DNA from: Flavobacterium araucananum
GTDB lineage: Bacteria > Bacteroidota > Bacteroidia > Flavobacteriales > Flavobacteriaceae
Reading direction: 5' to 3'
Length of the DNA: 64,000 bases
Assembly (NCBI RefSeq): GCF_002222055.1
Contig: NZ_MUGS01000004.1
Location: forward strand, 124,001-188,000
Position 1 is the first letter of the stretch, and each line of letters begins with the position of its first letter. Shown here piece after piece: positions 17,559 through 25,854 of this stretch. A program made the position numbers and the translations under genes. The notes beneath the pieces are model-generated. The model did no database searches. It was not told where the DNA came from and saw only the letters and a program-made list of their open reading frames with translations.

Positions 17559-18926
17559 TTAGTATCCTGAATTTTGGGTTAAAAAGGGATTAGAGCGTCT
17601 GGCAGTTTCCGGTATTGGATAAAGGCTATCCGTAGAACTCCATATTTTGCCGGCTGTAGTGCCAAGCACCTGATCGATAGTTCCGCTTCTTTTAAGATCA
17701 AACCATCTGTGACCAAACTCGGCAAAAAGTTCACGCTCTCTTTCTAATGAAATTAAGGCTAAAAGCTGAGTAGGATCTGTAAGCGTAGTTGCGGGTAGTA
17801 AAGCCCTGTTTCTAATGATATTAATGTCTTGTTGGGCTCCCGGAATATCATTTGATTTTACTCTGGCTTCGGCTCTGATCAAATAAAGTTCTGCCAGCCT
17901 CAATACTGTCGAACGTTCTACAGGAGTAGCTACATACGAATTTTTGTATTTTCTGGGAGCTAAATAAGTTAGCCCGTCGCTTGCTACAACGCTAATGGTC
18001 CAGTTTGTTTTTCTGGCATCACCGGCCTCAAACATCGTATTTCCTTTTCTAAGCATATAGGTTCCGGCAGTCGTAAACAATGCAGCACCTTCGTAAGTAT
18101 AGGCTGTATTGTAGTAAGGAATTTGCCAGATTGCTTCGGTATTATCTGCAACAAACGGACTGTTTGTAGCGGATAATCCTGCAATCATTTTATAAGTTCC
18201 GGATTGGGTAATTACAGCGCTGGCATAGGTTGCAGCATCACTATTATTTCCTAAATAAAGATTTACCCTTGCCAATAAAGCCTCAGCAGCCCATTTTGTA
18301 GCTCTGATTCTTAGCGAACTGTAACCGCTATAATTAATGGGAAGATCAGCTTCGGCATCTTTTAAATCCAGAATAATCTGATCATACACCTTAGTCTGGC
18401 TCGTTCTTGGTGCCAGGGCAGATACATCAACATTTGTGGTTAAAACCAACGGAACATCTCCCCAAATATTAGTGAGATAAAAATAAGTGTAAGCCCTTAA
18501 AAATTTGGCTTCGGCAATCCATTGTTTGCTTTTAGTAACACTTAAGGTTGTGCTTCCGCTTATACCTTCAATAACAGCATTGGCATTGTAGACTGCTTTA
18601 TAATATTCTGTCCACATGGTGCCATTAGTACCATCCGTTTCCGGAATTTCGTTAGAAGTATACACATTGACAAGTTGTGTTTTTGGGATAAGTTCATCAG
18701 CTGTTTCTCCAAGAACATAATGAACAGATCCATAATTAGTAAGGCTTACCAAACTTTGGTAAATCCCGTTTACAGCAGCTTCGGCAGTAGGATCAGAAGC
18801 ATAAATAGTAGTAGATGATAACTCATTGCTGGGCAAATCTACTTCGACCAGACTATCGCAACTGGCCAGTCCTATTAAAAGTGAAAACGAAACTATATAG
18901 CGGTATGTTATAAAATTATTTTTCAT
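17559..18926 (-). CDS. SusD/RagB-type outer-membrane nutrient-binding lipoprotein
   Basis: A 455-residue surface lipoprotein (lipobox LIGLASC, Cys23) of the SusD/RagB family, which forms the lid of a SusC channel. An N-terminal SusD-like segment with TPR helices (about residues 30-230: AEAAVNGIYQSLVSL, WIAEAKFLRAYTYFYLTNIWGDVPLV) and the C-terminal SusD domain with the highly typical AELYLIRAEARVKSNDIPGA, RERELFAEFGHRWFDLKRSG and YPIPETARRSNPFLTQNSGY (split) are present. SusC is encoded 11 bases upstream. Cargo can be glycan or peptide; the lack of nearby glycosidases in this block favours peptide. Confidence 0.96.
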   Translation of the reverse strand: MKNNFITYRYIVSFSLLIGLASCDSLVEVDLPSNELSSTTIYASDPTAEAAVNGIYQSLVSLTNYGSVHYVLGETADELIPKTQLVNVYTSNEIPETDGTNGTMWTEYYKAVYNANAVIEGISGSTTLSVTKSKQWIAEAKFLRAYTYFYLTNIWGDVPLVLTTNVDVSALAPRTSQTKVYDQIILDLKDAEADLPINYSGYSSLRIRATKWAAEALLARVNLYLGNNSDAATYASAVITQSGTYKMIAGLSATNSPFVADNTEAIWQIPYYNTAYTYEGAALFTTAGTYMLRKGNTMFEAGDARKTNWTISVVASDGLTYLAPRKYKNSYVATPVERSTVLRLAELYLIRAEARVKSNDIPGAQQDINIIRNRALLPATTLTDPTQLLALISLERERELFAEFGHRWFDLKRSGTIDQVLGTTAGKIWSSTDSLYPIPETARRSNPFLTQNSGY

Positions 18927-18937
18927 GTTTTTTAGAT

Positions 18938-21900
18938 TTAAAATGTAAACTGAGTTCCAAGAGTTATCGTACGCAACGGAGGCAGTGACAAACCTTGCGT
19001 TTCAGGATCAAATCCTTTGTAGCTTGTGATCGTCAATAAGTTTTGCCCCTGAAGAGAAAGACGAATATTCTGAATGAATTTTTGTGTTTTTTGATCTAAA
19101 GGAATATTATAAGTAGCGCTAACATTTTTTAATTTGATATAAGAAGCATCTACAATTGTAGCCGTAGAACCTGCATAATTAAAGAAACTAGCCTGATAAG
19201 CAGCACTTAAAACATTGCCCTGAGCCAGATAAGTATTGTAATCATCTACCTGATAATTTGCCAAACCGTATGGATATCCGGGTTGTACAGCAATCGACGA
19301 TAACATGCTTCTGCCTTCTTGTTTTACAAATTGGAATAAAAAGTCAAGCGAAAAGGCTTTATAACTGATCGAGTTCGAGATTCCGCCATAATATTTAGGG
19401 TAAGACGGTCCATAATATTTTCTGTCACCGGTTCCGGTCTGAGCAAATCCTGTAGAGATTTTTCCATCTCCGTTTACATCTTCAAACTGAGCGATACCAC
19501 TTGCATTTACACCGGTAAAATTGTATAAATATCGACCGCTTAATGCGTTTCCAACGACATAAGTAGTATAATAAGCAGAGGTTTCTATACCCGGAAAGGA
19601 TAATAATTTATTAGAGTTCTGAGAGATATTAAACGAAGTTGTCCAGTTTAAATTTTTAGTATGAACGTTGGTTGTTGTTAGCGTAAACTCCCAACCTTTG
19701 TTTTCTACTTCGGCACCTAAGTTTGCCTGATAGCTCGTAAATCCGGCTTGTGGGCTTAAAGTAGCATTAACCAGTTGATTTCCGGTAATGTTTCTGTAAT
19801 ATGCAATACTGGTAGAAACACGATCGTTAAAGAATCCCAGATCGATTGCTGCTTCAAACTTTTTGGTTACTTCCCATTGATAATTTGGGTTTGCAATTCT
19901 GGATTCTGACATAGCAGCGTTTCCGGTTCCGTAAGTAGCCGTAGAGTAGGTGTTTGCATAGCCATAATCGCCAATAGCGTCGCTACCCACTTCTCCATAA
20001 CTCGAACGAAGTTTACCAAAACTTAGCCAGGAAACATTTTTCAGGAAATTTTCTTCTGTAAAAATCCATGCTCCACCAACAGATCCAAAATTTCCGTAAC
20101 GGTTGTTGGCTCCAAAACGAGATGAACCATCTCGTCTAAAATTGATGTTTAGCACATATTTGTTCGCAATATTATAATTTAATCTACTAAACAAAGAAGC
20201 ATATTTATACTCTGATGAACCATTGTAAGACGTTACGGTTGCAGCCGTTCCTGTAATACCAATCAAGTTATCAGCACTATATCCTGAACTGTTTACATAC
20301 GATGGCATTTCTGATTTTCGGTTTTGCCACGAACCACCTACCAAGGCAGTAAAATTACCTTTCCATAAAGGAGTAGAATAATTTAATTGCGGATCAATGC
20401 TAAAATTGTTCGTATTGTTGATCGAAACAATATAAGATCTTGAAGTATTAAGCGAGATATTATTGGCAGTATAATATACATTATTCATACCGGATGACGG
20501 CAAAAATTGTTTCGATGTCATTTCTGCTTTTCCGTAGCCCAGGTCCGTTTTAAAAGAGAAACCTTTTGCAATTTCATATTGAACACTAAAACTTGTAATC
20601 AGGTTGTTTCCTTTGTCTTCGGTTCTTCTGTTTAAAGCCGCAATTGGGTTTACATCGCTAAAATATGTCGGTGACCAATAATAAGTTCCATCCGGATTAT
20701 AGATAGGATGGTTGGGTGCCGTAACAACCGCATAATTGGTAATATCGTAGAACGGTAATTTGTTTTTGTCAGTAGCATAAATTACCGAAGCTCCAATTTT
20801 AAGCTTTTTGTCTAATGTACTGTGACTCACGCTAAAGTTTGTAGAGAATTTGTTGTAACCAAAATCTCCCGGCAAAACAGTCGTTTCTTTATGATATGTA
20901 CTGCTTAATAAAAAATTGGTGTTTTCATTTCCGCCTTTTAAACTTGCCGAGAAATTATTGAAATTAGCAGTTCCTCCAATTAATTTTTTCTGCCAGTTTG
21001 TTTGATCCGTCTGGCTAAAATCTGTCAAAGCAATTCCGTTACTAAAAGCACTTGGTGTGGCTTTAGAATTTGTTAGTGCCGTGCGAAGCATATTTAGATA
21101 AGTAGGAGTATCCAGAGTATTGACCATATTTGCCACTTCAGAGATTCCTGAATTTGTATTTACAGTAAAAGTAGTTTTGCCTGATTCGCCTTTTTTAGTC
21201 GTAATCAATACCACACCATTTGCACCTCTTGAACCGTAGATCGCCGTTGCATCAGCATCTTTAAGGATTTCGATACTTTCGATATCATTTGGGTTTATAA
21301 TATTTAATGGGCTTGTCGATTTTTGCGCCCCTCTGATTACACGATCAGATTGAACCTGTTCTTTGATATCATCACCAATATACGGCACACCATCAATAAC
21401 ATAAAGAGGTAAGTTATCGCCCGTGATAGAGTTTGTACCACGAATCGCGATATTCATATTACTACCGGCATAACCGGAAGTTTGTGTTACAAAAACACCC
21501 GGGGTTCGCCCTTGCAAACTTTGCAGGATGTTGGTTATAGGTTGTTTCTCGATATCACTCGAAGTAATTTTAACGACAGATCCCGTCGAAGTTCTTTTGG
21601 TTGTTGTACCATAACCAATAATTACAACTTCGTCCAGTTTGGCTAAATCGGGTTGCATTTTTATAGTTACCGAGGTTTGATTTTCGACCGTAATTTCCTG
21701 TGTTTTATAGCCTATATAAGATATTTTAAGCACGTGTTTTCCTTTTGGCAATTCGATAAAAAATTGTCCGTCAAAATCAGAGATTCCTTGTTTGTTGCCG
21801 CCCACTAACGAAATAGATACACCGGGTAAAGGCTGACTATTTTCGTCCAGAATTTTCCCCGATAAGTTGTAGGTAATATCTGCAACAACAAATAGTGTTA

Positions 21901-22330
21901 TACTGGCAACTGTTTGTGTTTTTTCTTTTTTAAAAATTACCACATTTTGATCTACTTGTTTGTAGACCAAATTACTGCCCTGAAACACACTATTCAAAAT
22001 ATCGCTTACACTTCTGCGTCCTTTTGGAGTGCTTACTTTTGGAAAATCTTTGATCGCTTGTGGCTGGTAAGCAAATAATAATCCGGTTTTATTCTCGATC
22101 GTTTTAAATAAAGTTTTTATATCCTGGTTGTGTAGTTCAATATCTACAGATATAGATTCTAAATTTTGACCGCTCATTTCATTTGCAAAAACCATGTGGG
22201 TTCCGCAGGTCAATAAGAAAATGTGGAATAAACTGATTCGCATGATCGTAATAGTTTTTTTTGACAGGCGGAATAAAGACGTAGATTTCTTTTCCCTGTC
22301 AAACATGGTTGTTTTACAGCGTAATTTCAT
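18938..22330 (-). CDS. SusC/RagA TonB-linked outer-membrane transporter with STN domain
   Basis: An 1130-residue TonB-dependent transporter. Order: a signal region (either residues 1-49, or starting from the internal Met30, MRISLFHIFLLTCG), an STN secretin/TonB short N-terminal domain (about 65-135, IKTLFKTIENKTGLLFAYQP), a CarboxypepD_reg-like domain (about 155-235), a plug containing the SusC signature ATAIYGSRGANGVVLITTKKG, and a 22-strand barrel ending in TLGTQFTF. The STN domain marks it as a signal transducer to a FecR anti-sigma factor, and fecR and an ECF sigma gene lie immediately upstream. SusD follows after 11 bases. Import presumably needs TonB-ExbBD encoded elsewhere. Confidence 0.96.
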   Translation of the reverse strand: MKLRCKTTMFDREKKSTSLFRLSKKTITIMRISLFHIFLLTCGTHMVFANEMSGQNLESISVDIELHNQDIKTLFKTIENKTGLLFAYQPQAIKDFPKVSTPKGRRSVSDILNSVFQGSNLVYKQVDQNVVIFKKEKTQTVASITLFVVADITYNLSGKILDENSQPLPGVSISLVGGNKQGISDFDGQFFIELPKGKHVLKISYIGYKTQEITVENQTSVTIKMQPDLAKLDEVVIIGYGTTTKRTSTGSVVKITSSDIEKQPITNILQSLQGRTPGVFVTQTSGYAGSNMNIAIRGTNSITGDNLPLYVIDGVPYIGDDIKEQVQSDRVIRGAQKSTSPLNIINPNDIESIEILKDADATAIYGSRGANGVVLITTKKGESGKTTFTVNTNSGISEVANMVNTLDTPTYLNMLRTALTNSKATPSAFSNGIALTDFSQTDQTNWQKKLIGGTANFNNFSASLKGGNENTNFLLSSTYHKETTVLPGDFGYNKFSTNFSVSHSTLDKKLKIGASVIYATDKNKLPFYDITNYAVVTAPNHPIYNPDGTYYWSPTYFSDVNPIAALNRRTEDKGNNLITSFSVQYEIAKGFSFKTDLGYGKAEMTSKQFLPSSGMNNVYYTANNISLNTSRSYIVSINNTNNFSIDPQLNYSTPLWKGNFTALVGGSWQNRKSEMPSYVNSSGYSADNLIGITGTAATVTSYNGSSEYKYASLFSRLNYNIANKYVLNINFRRDGSSRFGANNRYGNFGSVGGAWIFTEENFLKNVSWLSFGKLRSSYGEVGSDAIGDYGYANTYSTATYGTGNAAMSESRIANPNYQWEVTKKFEAAIDLGFFNDRVSTSIAYYRNITGNQLVNATLSPQAGFTSYQANLGAEVENKGWEFTLTTTNVHTKNLNWTTSFNISQNSNKLLSFPGIETSAYYTTYVVGNALSGRYLYNFTGVNASGIAQFEDVNGDGKISTGFAQTGTGDRKYYGPSYPKYYGGISNSISYKAFSLDFLFQFVKQEGRSMLSSIAVQPGYPYGLANYQVDDYNTYLAQGNVLSAAYQASFFNYAGSTATIVDASYIKLKNVSATYNIPLDQKTQKFIQNIRLSLQGQNLLTITSYKGFDPETQGLSLPPLRTITLGTQFTF

Positions 22331-22380
22331 AAATTTGCATGTTTTTTAATGGTTACTGGAATTAATTATTAAGAATCGTG

Positions 22381-22413
22381 GCCATCTGGTGTCGGAGCCG
22401 GATGGCTTTTTTT
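22381..22413 (+). other. terminator-shaped hairpin between fecR and susC
   Basis: GCCATCTGG pairs with CCGGATGGC (one G-T pair) and is followed by seven T on the plus strand, which has no gene to terminate. On the minus strand, in which the flanking genes run, it is a hairpin in the susC 5' region without a T-tail. It could block antisense transcription or shape the susC leader. Confidence 0.5.
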
Positions 22414-22469
22414 ATTTCATTTTTGGTTAGTTTATATACGTTTTTAAAGGTTAATACTCCATTTTGGTG

Positions 22470-23510
22470 CTATTCGCAACCTTTTCCTTCCAGGACAATT
22501 GCGTTGTTTTGATTGTAGTGATAGCTCGTTTCAATAACACTACAGACTACTTTTAAGACATGATCCAAATCTTCTTCATTTAAGAAACTGGCCGTAATCC
22601 TGCATTTTTTAATATTCTCATTCGATAATAAAATTTTGACTTTATACTTTTGAGAAATTAGCGCCACAGCTTCTTCCATATTAAGATCATCCAGAATCAG
22701 GTAATTGCTTTTCCAGGCAATCGCAGTTTCGATTTTAGTATTGTTTTGTTCGAAGTCAAAAGTGTTTTTATTCACTTTTATTTGCTGGTTAGGCGTAATC
22801 ACACCATATATTTTTTTAACATCTCCAACTTGTACTTTACCGCGTTCTACCGTAACTTCGATAGTATTAGAGGTATCGTAAGCGTTTATATTAAAGGCAG
22901 TTCCTAAAACTCTGGTACTTACTTTTCCGGTATGAACAATAAAAGGTTTTTTGTTATTGTGTTTAATATCAAAATAAGCCTCTCCGGACAAAGTAACTTC
23001 TCTTGTTTTGGTATTAAAATCGTTTTGATTGTACGTTATGCTACTTTTTTGGTTTAGGATAATGGTACTTCCATCCGGTAAACGAATAAGTTGCTTGCCG
23101 TTGAAAGCTAAAATTGGACTTACTTTTTCTAATTTTTCCTCTTTTATTTTTACAGGATTTGGTGTGTTTTCAGAAACAAAAGCAGTTCTTAAAGCAAACA
23201 AAATCACAATTGCTGCGGCTATCGCAACAAGAGACCTCTTTATGTTTACAGATGATTTCTTGTGTTCAGTAATCGAAATAACTTTTGGGGCACTGGATTG
23301 AGAAAGGATATAGCTCAGGATATCATCACTTTTTTGCTTTTCTAATGTTTCGATATTCTGATTTTGGTCCATAAGCAACTGAATCTTTTCTTTAATAAAA
23401 GCGTCATGTTTGCCCAACTGGATCATCTCCATCAGCTTTTGTTGCTCTACCTCATTTAAATTATTTTGCAGGTAGTTTTCGAATAATTCTTCAAATACTT
23501 TTTGTTGCAT
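22470..23510 (-). CDS. FecR-family anti-sigma factor
   Basis: A 346-residue inner-membrane regulator. A cytoplasmic N-terminal sigma-binding region (about residues 1-85) precedes a single membrane helix (about 92-108, VAIAAAIVILFAL). The periplasmic FecR domain (about 140-235, LPDGSTIILNQKSSITYNQ and EVTLSGEAYFDIKHN) and a C-terminal DUF4974-like segment (LNMEEAVALISQKYKVKI) follow. It receives the signal from the STN domain of SusC, encoded next, and controls the ECF sigma factor encoded before it. The order sigma-fecR-susC-susD is the standard Bacteroidota arrangement. Confidence 0.94.
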   Translation of the reverse strand: MQQKVFEELFENYLQNNLNEVEQQKLMEMIQLGKHDAFIKEKIQLLMDQNQNIETLEKQKSDDILSYILSQSSAPKVISITEHKKSSVNIKRSLVAIAAAIVILFALRTAFVSENTPNPVKIKEEKLEKVSPILAFNGKQLIRLPDGSTIILNQKSSITYNQNDFNTKTREVTLSGEAYFDIKHNNKKPFIVHTGKVSTRVLGTAFNINAYDTSNTIEVTVERGKVQVGDVKKIYGVITPNQQIKVNKNTFDFEQNNTKIETAIAWKSNYLILDDLNMEEAVALISQKYKVKILLSNENIKKCRITASFLNEEDLDHVLKVVCSVIETSYHYNQNNAIVLEGKGCE

Positions 23511-23741
23511 TTGTGTTTTGATTGTGAGTTAATAATCGTTTTATACTGGTAAACTTGGGGGTTTCTTGTTTTTGTTTTAAATTCAAGGATCTTGTTAAAA
23601 TAGGTAGTAAACCTGCATTAAGTAATGACCTTTATTATAAAGACGATTAAAAAACAGGGAAGGAGTAGTCGAAAGTTAAAAAAATGTAAAAAAAATGTAA
23701 AAAAAAACAAAAAGCCTGATTTTACAGTAAATCAGAAGGGT

Positions 23742-24329
23742 TTACAATTTAAAAAACAAAAACAAAGTCAGGAACATATTCATGTAAGGAGAAATTTTTA
23801 CACGTACAAATTTTAATGCCTGCGACATGTGTTTTTTGACCGTTTCTGTCGAGATGCCTAAATCTTCGCCAATTTTTTGGTGACTTAAACCGTCCCATTT
23901 GGCCATTTTATAGATTTTTTGCTGTTGCGGAGGAAGTTGCTCCACAATTTGGTTTAAAATAACATTATACTGAGCGTCTTTTATAGCTTCATCAGTATCA
24001 TTTGCCGATGTATTTTTGTATTTGATATCTGCCACCAAAGAACTATCGCGGGCAATTTTTTTTATCATATCAAAAATATGATTGCGCGAAATGATAAACA
24101 GATAATTTTCGATATTGGCAATTTCGGCTAGATTCTCGTGATTTTGCCAGATTTTCAAAAAGACATCCTGAACCACTTCTTCTGCTAAAATTCTCGATTT
24201 TGTAATTTTTAAAGCTGTAGAAAAAACAACATTTTTGTATTGATTATACAGTTGCGTAAAAGCCAGTTCGCTCCCTTGCGATAACTCATAAAGGAGTTTG
24301 CTTTGGTCTGAATTGGAATTTAAAGACAT
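23742..24329 (-). CDS. ECF RNA polymerase sigma-70 factor
   Basis: A 195-residue sigma factor of the FecI-like group found with FecR in Bacteroidota. Region 2 is seen at about residues 20-90 (FTQLYNQYKNVVFSTALKIT, AEEVVQDVFLKIWQ, NYLFIISRNHIFD) and region 4 at about 120-175 (LPPQQQKIYKMAKWDGLSHQ, IGEDLGISTETVKKHMSQAL). It probably directs transcription of the SusCD/ABC/M16 block when SusC is occupied. The 231 bases between it and fecR are A/T-rich and hold no gene I can support. Confidence 0.94.
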   Translation of the reverse strand: MSLNSNSDQSKLLYELSQGSELAFTQLYNQYKNVVFSTALKITKSRILAEEVVQDVFLKIWQNHENLAEIANIENYLFIISRNHIFDMIKKIARDSSLVADIKYKNTSANDTDEAIKDAQYNVILNQIVEQLPPQQQKIYKMAKWDGLSHQKIGEDLGISTETVKKHMSQALKFVRVKISPYMNMFLTLFLFFKL

Positions 24330-24717
24330 CTGTATAATAATTAGTTGACGTAGACAATATTATTACTTTTTTGAATATATGATGTATTCCAATGAAAAAT
24401 ATTTAGTCGAAATACGGTTTTAATAATTATTTGATATAGATATTATGTAATTGTTAAAAAAGGATTAAAGATTTTGTAAATATTTGAAACGTACTATTTT
24501 GTGTACGAAAACGTGCTAAAGCTAGCATTTACTTGCATTGAGCCGCTTTTTTTATTAAATATACGAAAATAGGGAGTTTATGGTTTTTTGAGATAAAGCC
24601 AATGATTATTGCTTAAAAAAGAAGCATTTAAAAAAAAGAAGTGCCCATTTTGGAGTTTATAAAAGCTATGTTTTGACGTGCTAAAGATAAGCAGGACAAC
24701 ATTCAGAATAATAAAAA
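24330..24717. other. AT-rich intergenic region
   Basis: 388 bases between the sigma-factor start and the Nudix-type regulator's stop. I see no open reading frame of note and no terminator. An 11-base string ACGTGCTAAAG occurs twice (near 24511 and 24676). Promoters for the sigma factor probably lie here, but none fits TAnnTTTG well. Confidence 0.4.
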
Positions 24718-25464
24718 TTACCAGCTTCCTTTTAAGCCTTCTTTTAGTGCACTATTGTATTTTTCTAAATCAAAACTATATAAATCCGGAGCTTTATGTG
24801 CACCGCCTTTTCTGGATTCATCCAGTTTGGTAAGGATATCATAACGCAGGATTTTTCGATAAAAATTACCACGATTTAGTTTTTTGCCTAAAATGGCTTC
24901 ATATAACTTCTGTAATTCCGGCATCGTAAACTTCTCCGTCAAAAGATTATAGCCAATTGGATGGTTGTTTAATTGCTCGCGAAGTGTAAGGAGTGCTTTA
25001 TCTAAGATCGATCTGTGATCCATCATAAACGAAGGCAGTTTCTCGATCGCCTGCCATTCGACAGTAGTCGAATATTGATCGATAACCAGTTTTACCTGCG
25101 AGTGTTCTGCCAGTGCATAATAACCAATCGAAACAAAACGCTGTTTGTTCCAGATACTATCATCATGATCTTCAAATGCACCTTCGGAACGTTTTAGATT
25201 TCCAAAAGTATAAAATTGCTGCAAGTAGATATTTTCGGTTCCCGTTCTGTCTTTTAAGATCCGAACCGCCGCATCATCAACGTTTTCTTCCTTTTTTACG
25301 TAACCTCCCGGAAGTCCCCACGAGTCCTGATCCTTCATTTTTACAGTCAAAACATACAACGAGTTTTCGTGAAAGCTAAAAATAGCACAATCGATAGAAA
25401 GCGTCGGAATATATTTTTTAAACGACTCTTCAGATTGTTTCTCCAGTATATTTTTTAATTCCAT
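24718..25464 (-). CDS. NrtR/AraR-like Nudix-domain transcriptional regulator
   Basis: A 248-residue regulator with an N-terminal Nudix fold (about residues 20-150) and a C-terminal winged helix (about 165-235, MPELQKLYEAILGKKLNRGNF, then Y-R-K-I-L). The Nudix box keeps its glycines (GGYVKKEE, RTG), but the catalytic REUxEE core reads R-I-L-K-D-R, so hydrolysis is very unlikely and ligand sensing is probable, as in NrtR- and AraR-type regulators. A longer frame starts at 25512, but a consensus promoter lies inside that extension, so the ATG at 25464 is chosen. It is divergent from the GH3 sugar operon, which it probably regulates. Confidence 0.85.
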   Translation of the reverse strand: MELKNILEKQSEESFKKYIPTLSIDCAIFSFHENSLYVLTVKMKDQDSWGLPGGYVKKEENVDDAAVRILKDRTGTENIYLQQFYTFGNLKRSEGAFEDHDDSIWNKQRFVSIGYYALAEHSQVKLVIDQYSTTVEWQAIEKLPSFMMDHRSILDKALLTLREQLNNHPIGYNLLTEKFTMPELQKLYEAILGKKLNRGNFYRKILRYDILTKLDESRKGGAHKAPDLYSFDLEKYNSALKEGLKGSW

Positions 25465-25481
25465 AAGGGTGTAATAAGTTT

Positions 25482-25513
25482 CAAATTTAATCTTTTGAGT
25501 AGTATATGTCAAA
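25482..25513 (-). promoter_or_regulatory. Bacteroidota promoter of the Nudix regulator
   Basis: On the minus strand TTTG (25513-25510), a 20-base spacer and TAAATTTG (25489-25482) fit both elements of the consensus. The predicted transcript starts near 25476, about 12 bases before the ATG at 25464. Confidence 0.7.
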
Positions 25514-25800
25514 TCCTTTCAATTTTTTCTGACATTTTTTTTCTCAGTAAAGAAAATATTGATTTTAAAAATTCAGCAAATTTCAATCCTCTTTTTGGTT
25601 CGTATGCAATTAAGGTCATGCTGACTTTAACCAATGATTTCAATACTTTACGCAAACGTGGTAGCTGTTTTTTTTAGTTTTTAGAACTATGCAATGATCT
25701 CTCTTCTTTATTGTTTTTATGAGATTTAAAGGTTGATTATAATGCGATTATGAAAATTATTACTGCATTTATTTGTTGATATGGGAAATTGTAATTAATA

Positions 25801-25819
25801 TTGCTTCATAATGAAGCAA
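25801..25819. promoter_or_regulatory. perfect 19-bp palindrome, candidate operator
   Basis: TTGCTTCATAATGAAGCAA has 9-bp perfect arms around one central base and lies 35 bases before the ATG at 25855. The likely binder is the divergently encoded Nudix-type regulator, which is an inference from position. Confidence 0.6.
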
Positions 25820-25854
25820 TGAAATTTTACACTTACTAAACTAACTTACCACTT

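Noticed and set aside
23625..23816. 63-codon Lys-rich reading frame
   Set aside because: It overlaps the 3' end of the sigma-factor gene on the other strand and reads through an A-rich tract.
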